Shown: positions 1-7,551, counted from the stretch's first letter. The stretch: DNA of 10,854 nucleotides from Saprospiraceae bacterium UBA2365 (GCA_002344345.1 DDTL01000050.1:1-10854); one strand, 5' to 3'. The notes: generated by a model from the sequence alone, not told the origin. Program-made: numbers and translations.

Positions 1-109
1 CTCATCCTATTCGATCGGGACAGGTCCGAACGAAGTGAGGAATCTCGAACAAAAAATTCTATTTTTTAAACTTTGTCCGAGACCAATAAATAAAAGTATT
101 AAATGTTTG

Positions 110-117
110 TATATTTG
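110..117 (+). promoter_or_regulatory. Bacteroidota-type -7 promoter box for the ATPase gene
   Basis: The sequence TATATTTG fits the TAnnTTTG -7 box known for the primary sigma factor of Bacteroidota. It lies 27 bases before the ATG at 145, so transcription would start near 124. No matching TTTG -33 box is seen at 19-21 bases spacing, so the assignment rests on the -7 box alone. It argues against the further upstream ATG at 103, which would precede the transcript. Confidence 0.5.
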
Positions 118-144
118 CAGTTGAACTTAAAATATGCAAAGAAT

Positions 145-1320
145 ATGTTGATTGATAGACAGATCAGCGCAGAATTAAGGTCTTTGGCCCGTAAATATAA
201 GGTGATCACGATCACTGGTCCAAGGCAAAGCGGAAAGACCACCCTTGTAAAGCAGGTATTTCCTGAAATGAAATATGTTTCGATGGAAGAAACAGACAAC
301 AGGGAATTTGCGGCAAATGACCCGAGAGCTTTTCTTTCTAAATACAATGAAGGTGTCATTCTGGATGAAATTCAGAGAACGCCGGATTTATTGTCCTATA
401 TTCAGGGAATGGTCGATTCAAGGTCTGATCCGGCCCAGTTTATTCTGACCGGAAGCAATCAATTTTCCATGCTTTCATCCATCAGTCAATCCCTGGCAGG
501 GCGTACGGCAATCCTAAAACTATTGCCCTTTAGTATCGGGGAAATCAATTCTTTCCCGGAAGAATATGACACTGATGATTATTTATTCCGGGGTTTTTAT
601 CCGGCAATTTATGCCAATGACCTGGATCCTGTAAGAACCTATTCTTATTATTTTGAAACCTATATCGAAAAGGATTTGAGACAATTGATCAGGATAAAAG
701 ATCTTTCATTGTTTACCAAATTCATAAGACTTTGTGCAGGAAGGATTGGCTCTATACTCAATCAAAGTCAGATAGCCAATGAAACCGGAGTTTCGGTGAA
801 TACCATAGATTCCTGGTTATCCATACTTGAGGCATCATTTATTATTTTCAGATTGCCTCCATGGTTTGACAACATTTCAAAGCGACTGATCAAATCCCCA
901 AAATTGTATTTTTATGATACAGGAATTGCCTGTTTTTTACTTGGAATAAGGAGCAAAGACCACCTTACTTCCCATCCGTTGAGGGGAAATTTATTTGAGA
1001 ACATGGTTGTAAATGAATTGATTAAAGCGCATAATAATCACGGAATGAACCCTCAACTTTATTTTTTCCGGGATAGTTCGGGAAATGAATTGGATCTGGT
1101 TATCCCGGAAGGACTAAACTTGCATGCGGCAGAAATCAAATCATCAGAAACTTTTCATTCAGGTTTTCTCAAAACCATACAACTATTCAAAAAAATCTAT
1201 CCCGAAAGAATAAAATCCACGTTTCTGATTTATTCAGGTACGACTGAACAGGAGGTCAATGCTACACAGGTCATTAATTTTAGAAATGCAGGAGATATGG
1301 TATATATTCAGGGTAATTAG
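145..1320 (+). CDS. AAA-type ATPase with C-terminal DUF4143 domain
   Basis: This 391-aa protein is a member of the AAA_14/DUF4143 ATPases, cytosolic proteins that are very common in bacteria and archaea and whose cellular role is mostly unknown. A Walker A motif GPRQSGKT is at residues 25-32, Walker B VILDEIQ at 71-77, and a sensor-like LTGSNQF at 101-107. The C-terminal part (about 200-391) has the DUF4143 layout, with a FENMVVNEL segment near 284-292, ELD at 315-317 and AEIKSS at 329-334. This resembles a PD-(D/E)XK nuclease-like fold; whether it cleaves anything is not known. The start at 145 was preferred to the in-frame ATG at 103 because the promoter box covers 110-117 and family members begin close before the P-loop strand. 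The length is normal for the family. It stands alone, convergent with the grpE-dnaJ-gldH run. Some relatives have been proposed as toxin-like or defence-related proteins, but no partner gene is present here. Confidence 0.9.
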   Translation: MLIDRQISAELRSLARKYKVITITGPRQSGKTTLVKQVFPEMKYVSMEETDNREFAANDPRAFLSKYNEGVILDEIQRTPDLLSYIQGMVDSRSDPAQFILTGSNQFSMLSSISQSLAGRTAILKLLPFSIGEINSFPEEYDTDDYLFRGFYPAIYANDLDPVRTYSYYFETYIEKDLRQLIRIKDLSLFTKFIRLCAGRIGSILNQSQIANETGVSVNTIDSWLSILEASFIIFRLPPWFDNISKRLIKSPKLYFYDTGIACFLLGIRSKDHLTSHPLRGNLFENMVVNELIKAHNNHGMNPQLYFFRDSSGNELDLVIPEGLNLHAAEIKSSETFHSGFLKTIQLFKKIYPERIKSTFLIYSGTTEQEVNATQVINFRNAGDMVYIQGN

Positions 1321-1364
1321 TTAGGCAAGGTAAATGTGAGTAGGTATTGATTGTAAAGAAACAA

Positions 1365-1387
1365 GTCTGAAGTTGCAAACTTCAGAC
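1365..1387 (-). terminator. Hairpin between convergent ATPase and gldH genes
   Basis: A perfect 10 bp inverted repeat, GTCTGAAGTT and AACTTCAGAC, encloses a 3-base spacer. It lies 31 bases past the end of gldH and 45 past the end of the ATPase gene. On the minus strand it is followed by TTGTTTCTTT, a loose T-rich tract, so it fits best as the terminator of the grpE-dnaJ-gldH transcript. No T-run follows on the plus strand. The T-tract is imperfect, which limits confidence. Confidence 0.55.
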
Positions 1388-1417
1388 AACGACAAATCAA
1401 ACATCCTGCTCTGCGAC

Positions 1418-1891
1418 TTACTTTTCCTCTGCTTCGCTGATCATCAAACCAATCCCGTAAATTCCTGCCAATGAATCTACCCGTGTGAATTGATTGAGGG
1501 TGAATTCGTGCTTACCGGCCTGTTTGAACCGGAAATGCTCAATCAGCGGATAATTCAATTCGCAACGGTCTTTTTTGCATTTGCCGGACCAATTTCCGAC
1601 CCGGTCCGTCAATTCTATACTCATCGTGTCTTTGATCACCACATCGTCCGGATAAGTCACTTCGAGCGTATAATATATGTTTTCAAAACGGTAATCCTTC
1701 GAATGATCCACCAAAATGAAGAGATCATACATTCCGGTAGTATCTTCTATCTCCGTGATAAAATGCATGCTTTCCCCGTAAGGCCACACTCCGTTGTTTT
1801 GTACCACTTTCTCCCTGTAAATGACTTTCGGTCCGCAGGAAGTCATCAAAAACAGCACAAAAAACACAGCGGACAGTTTTAATAAGTTCAT
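1418..1891 (-). CDS. gldH: GldH family gliding motility lipoprotein
   Basis: A 157-aa secreted lipoprotein. The N-terminus is a short hydrophobic signal ending in LMTSC, with lipidated Cys19. The rest follows the pattern I associate with GldH: a W-x2-G segment near residues 36-39, a DT-x3-Y-x-LF stretch, the GNWSGKC segment near residue 100, and a final DSLAGIYGIGLMI. In Bacteroidota that glide, GldH is a membrane lipoprotein needed for motility and, with the type IX secretion machinery, for surface adhesin export; it also occurs in species not known to glide. The length matches the family (about 150-170 aa). An AGGA with suitable spacing precedes the ATG at 1891. The gene lies 53 bases after dnaJ on the same strand, so it may be transcribed with grpE and dnaJ. 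The assignment is from motif pattern, not from a search. Confidence 0.8.
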   Translation of the reverse strand: MNLLKLSAVFFVLFLMTSCGPKVIYREKVVQNNGVWPYGESMHFITEIEDTTGMYDLFILVDHSKDYRFENIYYTLEVTYPDDVVIKDTMSIELTDRVGNWSGKCKKDRCELNYPLIEHFRFKQAGKHEFTLNQFTRVDSLAGIYGIGLMISEAEEK

Positions 1892-1944
1892 TTTTCCTGA
1901 ATTATCGTTCTAAAATCTTATGTCAACACCATACTCCGGTGCAA

Positions 1945-3108
1945 TCAACCGTTGAAATACTCCTTCATCCGATCGAAGAATCCTTTGGGGTTTTGCCCGG
2001 GTTTTGGCACGAAATTGGGCGATTGTCTCATTTTTTCCAGGATCGCTTTTTCCTCGCTGGTCAGTTCTTTGGGCGTCCACACGTTGACATAGATCAGTTG
2101 GTCTCCCTTGCCGTAACTGTTGACTGAAGGAAGTCCTTTTCCGCTCAGGCGGAAGATCTTTCCGGATTGTGTACCGGCCGGAATTTTGATCTTTACTTCA
2201 CTATTGAGGGTCGGAACATTGACAGAATTGCCCAAAGCGACATCTGCGAAGTTGACAAACAGGTCATAAATGATGTTTTGACCGTCACGAGTGAAATGTT
2301 TGTGCGGATTGACCTCGATGCTGATCAGCAGGTCACCGGCAGGTCCCTGGTTGGGTCCGGCGTTGCCCTTACCTCTCATGGACAGTTGCATGCCGTCCTC
2401 CATGCCTGCCGGAATATCGATATCGATCGTATCTTCACCCATGGTGGTACCTTCGCCACGGCAGGTATTGCAATGTGCGGTGATCGTTTTGCCTTTTCCA
2501 TGGCAAACAGGGCACGGGCCGGTCGTCTGCATTTGCCCGAGGAAAGTGTTTTTGATCTGGCGGACATAACCGGAACCCTGGCAGTTGGAACAGGTTTTAA
2601 CTGAACTGCTGTCTTTGGCACCGGTTCCGTTGCATGTGGTGCAACGGATTCGTTTTTTAACTTTAATTTTTTTGGAAACTCCCTTTTCAATGTCTTCCAG
2701 GTCAAGGTTGATCTTGATACGGATGTTGGAGCCTTTCTGAACAGCGCCGCCAGCCTGTCCGCCTCCTCCTCCTCCAAAGAATGCATCAAACGGACTGCCA
2801 CCATCTCCGAAAATGTTCCCGAACTGCCTGAAAATATCATCCATGGTCATGCCACCGCTGCCATGAAAGCCACCGCCACCCTGCTCAACGCCTGCATGTC
2901 CGAACCGGTCATAACGCGCTCTCTTATCTGCGTCGCTGAGCACCTCGTAAGCTTCTGCAGCTTCCTTGAATTTTTCTTCAGCGGCTTTGTTATTGGGGTT
3001 TTTGTCCGGGTGGTATTGAATGGCAAGCTTCCGGTAAGCTTTTTTCAACTCATCCTTGTCTGCATTTCTGCTGACGCCCAACACTTCATAATAATCTCTT
3101 TTTGCCAT
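1945..3108 (-). CDS. dnaJ: Chaperone protein DnaJ (Hsp40)
   Basis: A 387-aa type I DnaJ, the cytosolic co-chaperone that delivers unfolded substrates to DnaK and stimulates its ATPase. All parts are present. The J domain covers residues 1-70, with the HPD motif at 33-35. A Gly/Phe-rich linker covers about 75-120. A zinc-finger domain has four CxxCxGxG units at C156/C159, C173/C176, C199/C202 and C213/C216. The two C-terminal substrate-binding beta domains lie at about 220-345. The start MAKRDYYEVLG is the standard one. The gene begins 8 bases after the stop of grpE, which indicates one operon and probably coupled translation. Length and motifs are typical; nothing is missing. Confidence 0.98.
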   Translation of the reverse strand: MAKRDYYEVLGVSRNADKDELKKAYRKLAIQYHPDKNPNNKAAEEKFKEAAEAYEVLSDADKRARYDRFGHAGVEQGGGGFHGSGGMTMDDIFRQFGNIFGDGGSPFDAFFGGGGGGQAGGAVQKGSNIRIKINLDLEDIEKGVSKKIKVKKRIRCTTCNGTGAKDSSSVKTCSNCQGSGYVRQIKNTFLGQMQTTGPCPVCHGKGKTITAHCNTCRGEGTTMGEDTIDIDIPAGMEDGMQLSMRGKGNAGPNQGPAGDLLISIEVNPHKHFTRDGQNIIYDLFVNFADVALGNSVNVPTLNSEVKIKIPAGTQSGKIFRLSGKGLPSVNSYGKGDQLIYVNVWTPKELTSEEKAILEKMRQSPNFVPKPGQNPKGFFDRMKEYFNG

Positions 3109-3116
3109 TGTTTTAT

Positions 3117-3725
3117 TTATTTTCCGACTATGACCTTAGCATAGCGAATGATCTTATCCTGCAATTTGTATCCTTTTTCTATCGTATCAACCACTTTTCC
3201 TTTCAATTCTTCCGTTGGTGCGGGGATTTCAGTGATCGCCTCATGGGTTTCGGGGTCAAAAACCAACCCGGTGGAATCCATGGGTTCAAGTCCCTTTGAT
3301 TTCAAAATCGAATAGAATTTATCGTATACCAGCGCAATCCCTTCAGGGAAAACCTCACTGGAATTCTCACCGGTTGCCATCTTTTTAGCCCGGTCAAAGT
3401 CATCCAGGACAGGCAGTATTGCTTCCAGCACATCGTGGGATGCGGTTTTCATCATGTCAAGTTTTTCCTTGACCGTTCTGCGTTTATAGTTGTCAAATTC
3501 CGCAAAAAGCCGCAGATATTTATCCTTCAGTTCGGCCAGTTCAGCCTGCGTTTTTTCCAGTTCCTCCTTTGTTTTATCCGTTTTTTTGCGGTTGGTCTCT
3601 TTTTTCAGTTTTTTACTTTCCTCTGCGACCTGTTCCTGTTCTGAATTTTCCAGATTGTCCATTTCCTTGTTCATAGCATTCACTTTTTTTTGCACACTAT
3701 CCATAAAGTTTTTCCAGGTTTTCAT
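3117..3725 (-). CDS. grpE: GrpE nucleotide exchange factor
   Basis: A 202-aa GrpE, the nucleotide exchange factor that releases ADP from DnaK in the cytosol. The first 70 residues are highly charged and lysine/glutamate-rich, and they lead into the long dimerising helix (ELAELKDKYLRLFAEFDNYK, about residues 61-80). Then comes the helical bundle with LPVLDDFDRA, and the C-terminal beta domain with the family signature around ETHEAI...GYKLQDKIIRYAKVIV. The start at 3725 (ATG) was chosen; a TTG lies directly upstream, and another ATG at 3704 with GGAAAAA before it is also possible and would shorten the protein by 7 residues. It is the first gene of the grpE-dnaJ pair, as in many Bacteroidota. 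No CIRCE element is seen upstream. Confidence 0.96.
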   Translation of the reverse strand: MKTWKNFMDSVQKKVNAMNKEMDNLENSEQEQVAEESKKLKKETNRKKTDKTKEELEKTQAELAELKDKYLRLFAEFDNYKRRTVKEKLDMMKTASHDVLEAILPVLDDFDRAKKMATGENSSEVFPEGIALVYDKFYSILKSKGLEPMDSTGLVFDPETHEAITEIPAPTEELKGKVVDTIEKGYKLQDKIIRYAKVIVGK

Positions 3726-3894
3726 CAAATGATCTTTCGGGTTTGATTCACCCCGGTTGTTTTATTAGTCAGTTACTTACGGTCAAATTCCATAATAACC
3801 CGAAAGGCAGCATTCAGGCTTACGCAAACCATTATCAATATTGTTGCCATTATGATTTTCCGGTCAATTTGGCATGCAATTTTGAAATAAAGTG

Positions 3895-3902
3895 CAAAAA
3901 TA
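3895..3902 (-). promoter_or_regulatory. Candidate -7 box for the grpE-dnaJ-gldH transcript
   Basis: Read on the minus strand, 3902 to 3895 is TATTTTTG, a match to the TAnnTTTG box of Bacteroidota. A TTTG occurs upstream at 3917-3914, but only 11 bases away, too close for the usual 19-21. The transcript would begin near 3888 and have a leader of about 160 bases before grpE. The stretch 3726-3998 otherwise holds no convincing gene; short open frames there have no family pattern. Confidence 0.35.
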
Positions 3903-3998
3903 TCATGACAAGTCAAAGTAATGGCATATGGCCGGGTTATTTTGGCATAAAAATGTGGTAAATGTGGTTGTTGGTGTAGGTGTGATGCATTTATGAAG

Positions 3999-4339
3999 AC
4001 GGATAACACAGATCAGACTTATGTTCGCGGATCTTTTCCTGGTTTAAACAGGATATTCATGCCTTTGGATCCCGCAGAAGTGTGAAAAACTAATAAAAAA
4101 CATCCTCTGTTGTTCAAAGTCATCGACACATCACCACAAAGGACATTCAACCGGAATCTGAACAAGGTAAAGGATCGAGTTTTATTATTTTTTCCTGTGT
4201 TGATAAAACGTATAGCTGAACCCAAGATTAAAACCGGTGGTTTCTCCTCAGACAACATATGGTTGAAATTCAATTACATCTGTATTTACTGAATGTATGT
4301 AATACATCGGAATGATGGATATAGGGGATGTGATGGATA
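3999..4339. repeat. 341 bp direct repeat, distal copy (end of unit B)
   Basis: This segment aligns without gaps to 7764-8104 at a constant offset of 3765. I count 19 differences in 341 bases, about 94% identity. It covers the 3' end of a beta-barrel gene and about 190 bases of its downstream flank. Identity breaks sharply at 4339/4340, inside the former gene, and at 3999, where upstream sequence is unrelated. It marks the downstream end of unit B in the transcription direction. Confidence 0.95.
4185..4339 (-). pseudogene. 3' remnant of a beta-barrel protein gene
   Basis: This fragment matches the last 50 codons plus stop of the 203-aa beta-barrel gene at 7950-8561 in the same frame (SITSPISIIPMYY at its start, GETTGF and YQHRKK at its end). 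The codon for the Trp of VVWGETTGF has become TGA at 4250-4248, where the intact copy at 8015-8013 has TGG. The 5' three quarters of the gene are absent; upstream of 4339 comes an unrelated hairpin and then a lipoprotein gene. With no start region and an internal stop it cannot make the protein. Confidence 0.9.
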
Positions 4340-4356
4340 TGAGGGATTTCGGCAAT

Positions 4357-4400
4357 GATAAGCGGAGTGCCAACCCGATAGGGTGGCATTCCAGCTTATC
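4357..4400. terminator. Long imperfect hairpin downstream of the 251-aa lipoprotein gene
   Basis: Two 20-base arms, beginning GATAAGC and ending GCTTATC, surround the 4-base loop GATA; 17 of 20 positions pair. It lies 23 bases after the lipoprotein stop codon on the minus strand, a place expected for a transcript end. There is no T-run on either side, so it is not a canonical intrinsic terminator. It could instead be an RNA-stabilising hairpin or a small repeat element. It also sits next to the breakpoint where the truncated beta-barrel remnant begins. Confidence 0.45.
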
Positions 4401-4423
4401 TATTATTAGCATAACCTACCTTT

Positions 4424-5179
4424 TCATTCAATGACTTCAAACCCAAAAAATCCTGAAAATTCCAATCCGATTGATCCTGGATATAAGGGATCCAAAGCAT
4501 TGCTGCCAATATGTGCTAACTTTCCTCTATACACCTTTTCATCAAGATATATCAACTCTTGTTGGAAATGCTTCAAATTATCATCACCACTATCTATCAT
4601 GCTGCACAAATAGTATGGCAAAGTAGGACACTTCCCTTCAAATGTGATTGCATTAGCCTCTGCATTTAAATCTGAATTGCCACTAGCATTATAATCTTGA
4701 AATATGTCTGAAAATAGTAAAATATATCTTCCGGGTTCTTTTAATATCAATTCAATTTCAAATTTATATTGTTCATTTTCGTAGATCGTTCGTCCGTTAA
4801 ATCCATCTGCATAAATGTTTGAATACCATAAATAAGGTCTATATATACTGTCTATTTTAAGTTCATTAACTCTGAAACCGGAATCATGGGCATTATCGTT
4901 TTTAACACGAAAAAGTAAAGCAGTCGGCTTAAATGGAAATCCCTCTATCTTAAAAGTTTGCCTTGTTCCAAGATCATATATCGAGTCAGAAAAAATTGTG
5001 CTGATCTGAATTGTATCTCCCACCTTGTACTGCAATTTATGAGGTGAAACAGTAATAGGGATTCTTAAATAATGACCAGAATAAGCTAATTCATACGGAC
5101 AATTTTTTTTAAACTCATCCGCATCATTATCGTAACAGGAGATTATCAAAAATAACATTAAAAGAATTGAATATTTCAT
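4424..5179 (-). CDS. Hypothetical lipoprotein, 251 aa
   Basis: I do not recognise this family. The N-terminus is a short lipoprotein signal, MKYSILLMLFLIISC, with lipidated Cys15 followed by the acidic YDNDADE, a pattern that in Bacteroidota often sends lipoproteins to the cell surface. The remainder has no membrane segment and many alternating hydrophobic/polar stretches (for example FKIEGFPFKPTALLFRV and YKFEIELILKEPGRYILLF), which suggests beta-rich folds. Four cysteines after the lipidation site (including C-P-Y near 27 and CPTLPYYLC near 184-192) could form disulfides. It begins 53 bases after the stop of the metallopeptidase-like lipoprotein gene on the same strand, with no terminator between them, so the two are probably one transcript. 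No catalytic motif is visible. Confidence 0.85.
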   Translation of the reverse strand: MKYSILLMLFLIISCYDNDADEFKKNCPYELAYSGHYLRIPITVSPHKLQYKVGDTIQISTIFSDSIYDLGTRQTFKIEGFPFKPTALLFRVKNDNAHDSGFRVNELKIDSIYRPYLWYSNIYADGFNGRTIYENEQYKFEIELILKEPGRYILLFSDIFQDYNASGNSDLNAEANAITFEGKCPTLPYYLCSMIDSGDDNLKHFQQELIYLDEKVYRGKLAHIGSNALDPLYPGSIGLEFSGFFGFEVIE

Positions 5180-5232
5180 CTTTAATAATTTATGATTGAA
5201 TTATGTCATAAAGTTAAATAACTATCCTTATA

Positions 5233-7203
5233 TTAATTGAATACATCGTAAATATCAACAAAGTTGTTAAAGTCAGCAGCGTTATTTGGTGTGTCACCGA
5301 GGTGTAGTGTTCTTAACCTATCTCTATAGCTTCTGATATCATTTACATTCGGAGTCAGCCCATTGAAAATCATTTCGGATGTAAAACCGGAAATATTATC
5401 CGAACCCCCAATTGCCGGATTATTTGGGTCAACAACAAAGTCAACTACGTTATCCCTCAAATCCCACATCAAACCACGTGGTATAAAGTTTTCAGGATCA
5501 GTGTCGAACGGAATATTGAAATCAATATTTTCACCTCCAGCTTGAGTGCCACCATAAATAGCACCAGTAAAATTGCCGATTGCCTCCCCTAAAGCAACTC
5601 TTCCCGGATCAGATCCCGATGCAAAATTTCCAAATGAGCCGTAACCTACATTGTTGATAATATGGGTTCGGTAACTAAACCAATACCCTTCCCCAACCAA
5701 ACTATGATGAGTCGCATGTCCAAGCTCGTGAAAACCAGTACCTGTAAATACTGTTGAAGTTTCAATGTTTCCAAAGCGATCAAATCCATACTGATTCACA
5801 ATATCTGGAAGATGTGGTAATGTTAAAGAATAGATGACAGGGAAATTCTTTACTATCAAAAAAGCAGGCCATGAATTAAAAGGATTCCATTGCAACATAG
5901 GTGCAGCCGCTCCGCCATCACCTGCAGCATTTGTCCAGTTGAGATCGGTTCTGGGCAGTGGCACACCATCACCAGATGCAGCAATACGGTATTGGTTTAC
6001 TGTATTTAATGTATGTGCAGCTGCCCAATATCTTCTGGCAGGTGATGTATTATCTCCTGCTCCACTACCGTACTGTACAGATATATTATTATATGGTGGT
6101 GCATCAAACCGTCCAACGTAATCCCTGACTGCTTTCAAACTTCCCCAATAACCGACATCTCTTACTTTTACATTTTCATTCTTGAACCGAACCCACATCC
6201 ATACTTGCCCGGAATAATTTTTATTAATTGTCCAACAACCATTTTCGTCCGTATAAGTCTTATCACTTGTAAACCAGGAATCTTTTACCTTGATTGAAGC
6301 GATTTCAACTGGTACCATTCCAAAATCACCATCAACTCTGACACAACCTGCAGGATTCCGATTGTTGTCAGGAATCGGGCATCCGCAAGCATTTGTTGGA
6401 GGTGGCGGAGGCGGTGTTACCGGGCGACATTCCCATATATAGATGGGTCTTCCTACTGATCCGGGTTGTGAATCATCAATAACCAATACCCATTCATACC
6501 CATCCTGACATGGCTCGTCAGGAACTGGTGGTATCGAAAGCGCTACTTTTACATCATCGTCATATGTGCCGACTTTTGATGTTGAAAGCCCGCCATCAAA
6601 TACATATTCGTTGATCTCCCTTGCATTATCGGTCAGCCAAAAGCTTTCCGCCAGCAGTAAAGGATCAGATTTATCAATGTACAATTCATCAATAATCTCA
6701 TATGGTACATTGGGAATTTGTGTACCTACCGGAATGGACGTATATTGGTAGGTATAAATATAGTCACTTACGGATGGGTCGATATAGGATTCTCCTTCTG
6801 TTGCGATCTCATACTCTAAGGGAAAATCAAATAAAGAAACCTTGCCATAAGTATCCCAATCCTCCAGGATGTCAAGATGTTCCATTGTTGAAGGTATTAA
6901 CTTGATATATTTATGGCTTGCAACTTTATTTGGTTTCCTAGAACCATAAACAATGGTCTTTGCCCGATTAATATTGGAGATTTTAAATGGATTGTTCCGT
7001 TTCTTCCCGAGAATGATCTTTCCCTCATTCTCAACATCGTCCCTTTCAAAGCGAACTTCAGTACCCAATTGAGTTGATCCTTCGCTTTGCCTCAATGCAA
7101 GTTGAGAATTTAATGAATTGTCATCCTCCCTGGAACAGGAATAAAAAAAACATGAAGTTACTAACATTGTCATAACCGCTAAAAGAATTTTTGTTTGTCT
7201 CAT
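5233..7203 (-). CDS. Lipoprotein with HELGH metallopeptidase motif, 656 aa
   Basis: A large secreted lipoprotein with a probable zinc metallopeptidase domain. The signal segment has two candidate lipidation cysteines, Cys18 (LVTSC) and Cys23 (FYSC, followed by SREDD). After a long N-terminal region (about 30-225) comes a Cys-containing stretch with PCQDGYEWVLV, a six-proline linker (264-269), and a beta-sandwich-like segment (about 273-350, with a TYTDENGCW turn) resembling carboxypeptidase regulatory-like domains. The C-terminal part holds FHELGHATHH with the zinc motif at 492-496. Glu540 in LGEAIGNFTG, 44 residues later, could be the third ligand as in gluzincins; that is inference. It would act outside the cell or on the surface. 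The start ATG overlaps the stop of a small upstream frame as TAATG, suggesting coupled translation. The named peptidase family and substrate are unknown; an inactive relative is possible. Confidence 0.85.
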   Translation of the reverse strand: MRQTKILLAVMTMLVTSCFFYSCSREDDNSLNSQLALRQSEGSTQLGTEVRFERDDVENEGKIILGKKRNNPFKISNINRAKTIVYGSRKPNKVASHKYIKLIPSTMEHLDILEDWDTYGKVSLFDFPLEYEIATEGESYIDPSVSDYIYTYQYTSIPVGTQIPNVPYEIIDELYIDKSDPLLLAESFWLTDNAREINEYVFDGGLSTSKVGTYDDDVKVALSIPPVPDEPCQDGYEWVLVIDDSQPGSVGRPIYIWECRPVTPPPPPPTNACGCPIPDNNRNPAGCVRVDGDFGMVPVEIASIKVKDSWFTSDKTYTDENGCWTINKNYSGQVWMWVRFKNENVKVRDVGYWGSLKAVRDYVGRFDAPPYNNISVQYGSGAGDNTSPARRYWAAAHTLNTVNQYRIAASGDGVPLPRTDLNWTNAAGDGGAAAPMLQWNPFNSWPAFLIVKNFPVIYSLTLPHLPDIVNQYGFDRFGNIETSTVFTGTGFHELGHATHHSLVGEGYWFSYRTHIINNVGYGSFGNFASGSDPGRVALGEAIGNFTGAIYGGTQAGGENIDFNIPFDTDPENFIPRGLMWDLRDNVVDFVVDPNNPAIGGSDNISGFTSEMIFNGLTPNVNDIRSYRDRLRTLHLGDTPNNAADFNNFVDIYDVFN

Positions 7204-7334
7204 TATAATAAAATTAATGCATTACTCCTACTTCCATCATTGAAAGCGGGTGATTTCGGAATGATTCCCCCGCCAGTATCGATAAAGGGTGAAAGCCGGC
7301 AAACCGGACTTTTTCCTTGTGAATGGATCTTCAT
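7203..7334 (-). CDS. Small leader ORF, 43 codons, coupled to the metallopeptidase lipoprotein
   Basis: A short open frame, MKIHSQGK at its start and containing RLSPFIDTGGGIIPKSPAF. Its TAA stop (7205-7203) shares one base with the ATG of the 656-aa lipoprotein gene (TAATG), an arrangement typical of termination-reinitiation. The same frame precedes the lipoprotein gene of unit A at 10497-10616. Over the shared 115 bases there are 3 substitutions and no gaps (His4/Asn, Pro10/Thr and a silent Arg13 change). The first single-base indel between copies falls just upstream of the ATG. The last codons differ between copies, yet both still end at the next gene's start. There is no signal peptide, no obvious Shine-Dalgarno site and no family I recognise. 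The complementary strand is also open here, and a structured RNA could explain the conservation, so coding status is not proven. Confidence 0.45.
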   Translation of the reverse strand: MKIHSQGKSPVCRLSPFIDTGGGIIPKSPAFNDGSRSNALILL

Positions 7335-7551
7335 AAAGCTACGTGGTTTAAAAACATCGGGATAAACAAAGGCTTTATGGTCAGGCGATACTTATTAAAA
7401 AACAACCATTAAAAGGCTTTCTGATCCATTAGATCATTAAATTTTGCTACTGACACCTTGTATTAAAAAGGGTATCCCGTAAGCGAACCTGGGAAATACC
7501 CTGTTGATATTTTTTAGATGATCATGAGTAGATATGGCTGCCGGAACAATC
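7220..7551. repeat. Leader repeat, copy in front of unit B
   Basis: About 332 bases align with 10502-10833, with the same offset of 3282 at both ends and compensating single-base gaps inside. Conservation is uneven. Bases 7220-7334 (small ORF) have 3 mismatches in 115; 7335-7390 are around 90%; 7391-7459 are only about 60% by eye; and 7460-7551 (hairpin and tail) have 13 mismatches in 92. It precedes the metallopeptidase lipoprotein gene directly and marks the start of unit B. The arrangement fits a regulatory 5' leader kept while neighbouring bases drifted. Confidence 0.9.
7469..7502 (-). terminator. Partly eroded terminator-like hairpin in the unit B leader
   Basis: The outer arms AGGGTAT and ATACCCT pair perfectly and are followed on the minus strand by TTTTT. 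The stem continues for two wobble pairs and one more base pair; the inner arms no longer match, unlike the copy at 10751-10784. It lies between a candidate promoter (7650-7680) and the small ORF, so it could act as an attenuator, as the terminator of an earlier transcript, or as an operator dyad. The weaker stem suggests reduced termination here. Confidence 0.45.

Noticed and set aside
1..69. Open frame from the window edge to a TAA at 67-69 on the plus strand, possibly the tail of an upstream gene
   Set aside because: Only 22 codons are visible and they have low-complexity content (RSERSEESR) that intergenic repeat sequence of this type often gives; no support for a real gene end.
2376..2840. 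154-codon minus-strand frame inside dnaJ
   Set aside because: Alternate frame of a complete dnaJ with all its motifs; no independent evidence.
3773..4009. 78-codon minus-strand frame upstream of grpE
   Set aside because: It has no family pattern, overlaps the grpE leader and the candidate -7 box, and its start falls at the edge of the 341 bp repeat.
4019..4273. 84-codon minus-strand frame repeated as an 86-codon frame at 7778-8038
   Set aside because: Both are in a different frame from the beta-barrel gene end they overlap; the similarity comes from the DNA repeat, and the intact barrel frame explains the coding signal.
4357..4400. Integron attC site at the long hairpin
   Set aside because: There is no GTTRRRY/RYYYAAC core pair, and no integrase gene is in the window.
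7220..7334. Riboswitch (cobalamin or cyclic-di-GMP type) suggested by GGTGAAAG and GGCAAACC words on the plus strand
   Set aside because: The words are in the wrong order and on the strand opposite to the genes, and the rest of each consensus is missing.
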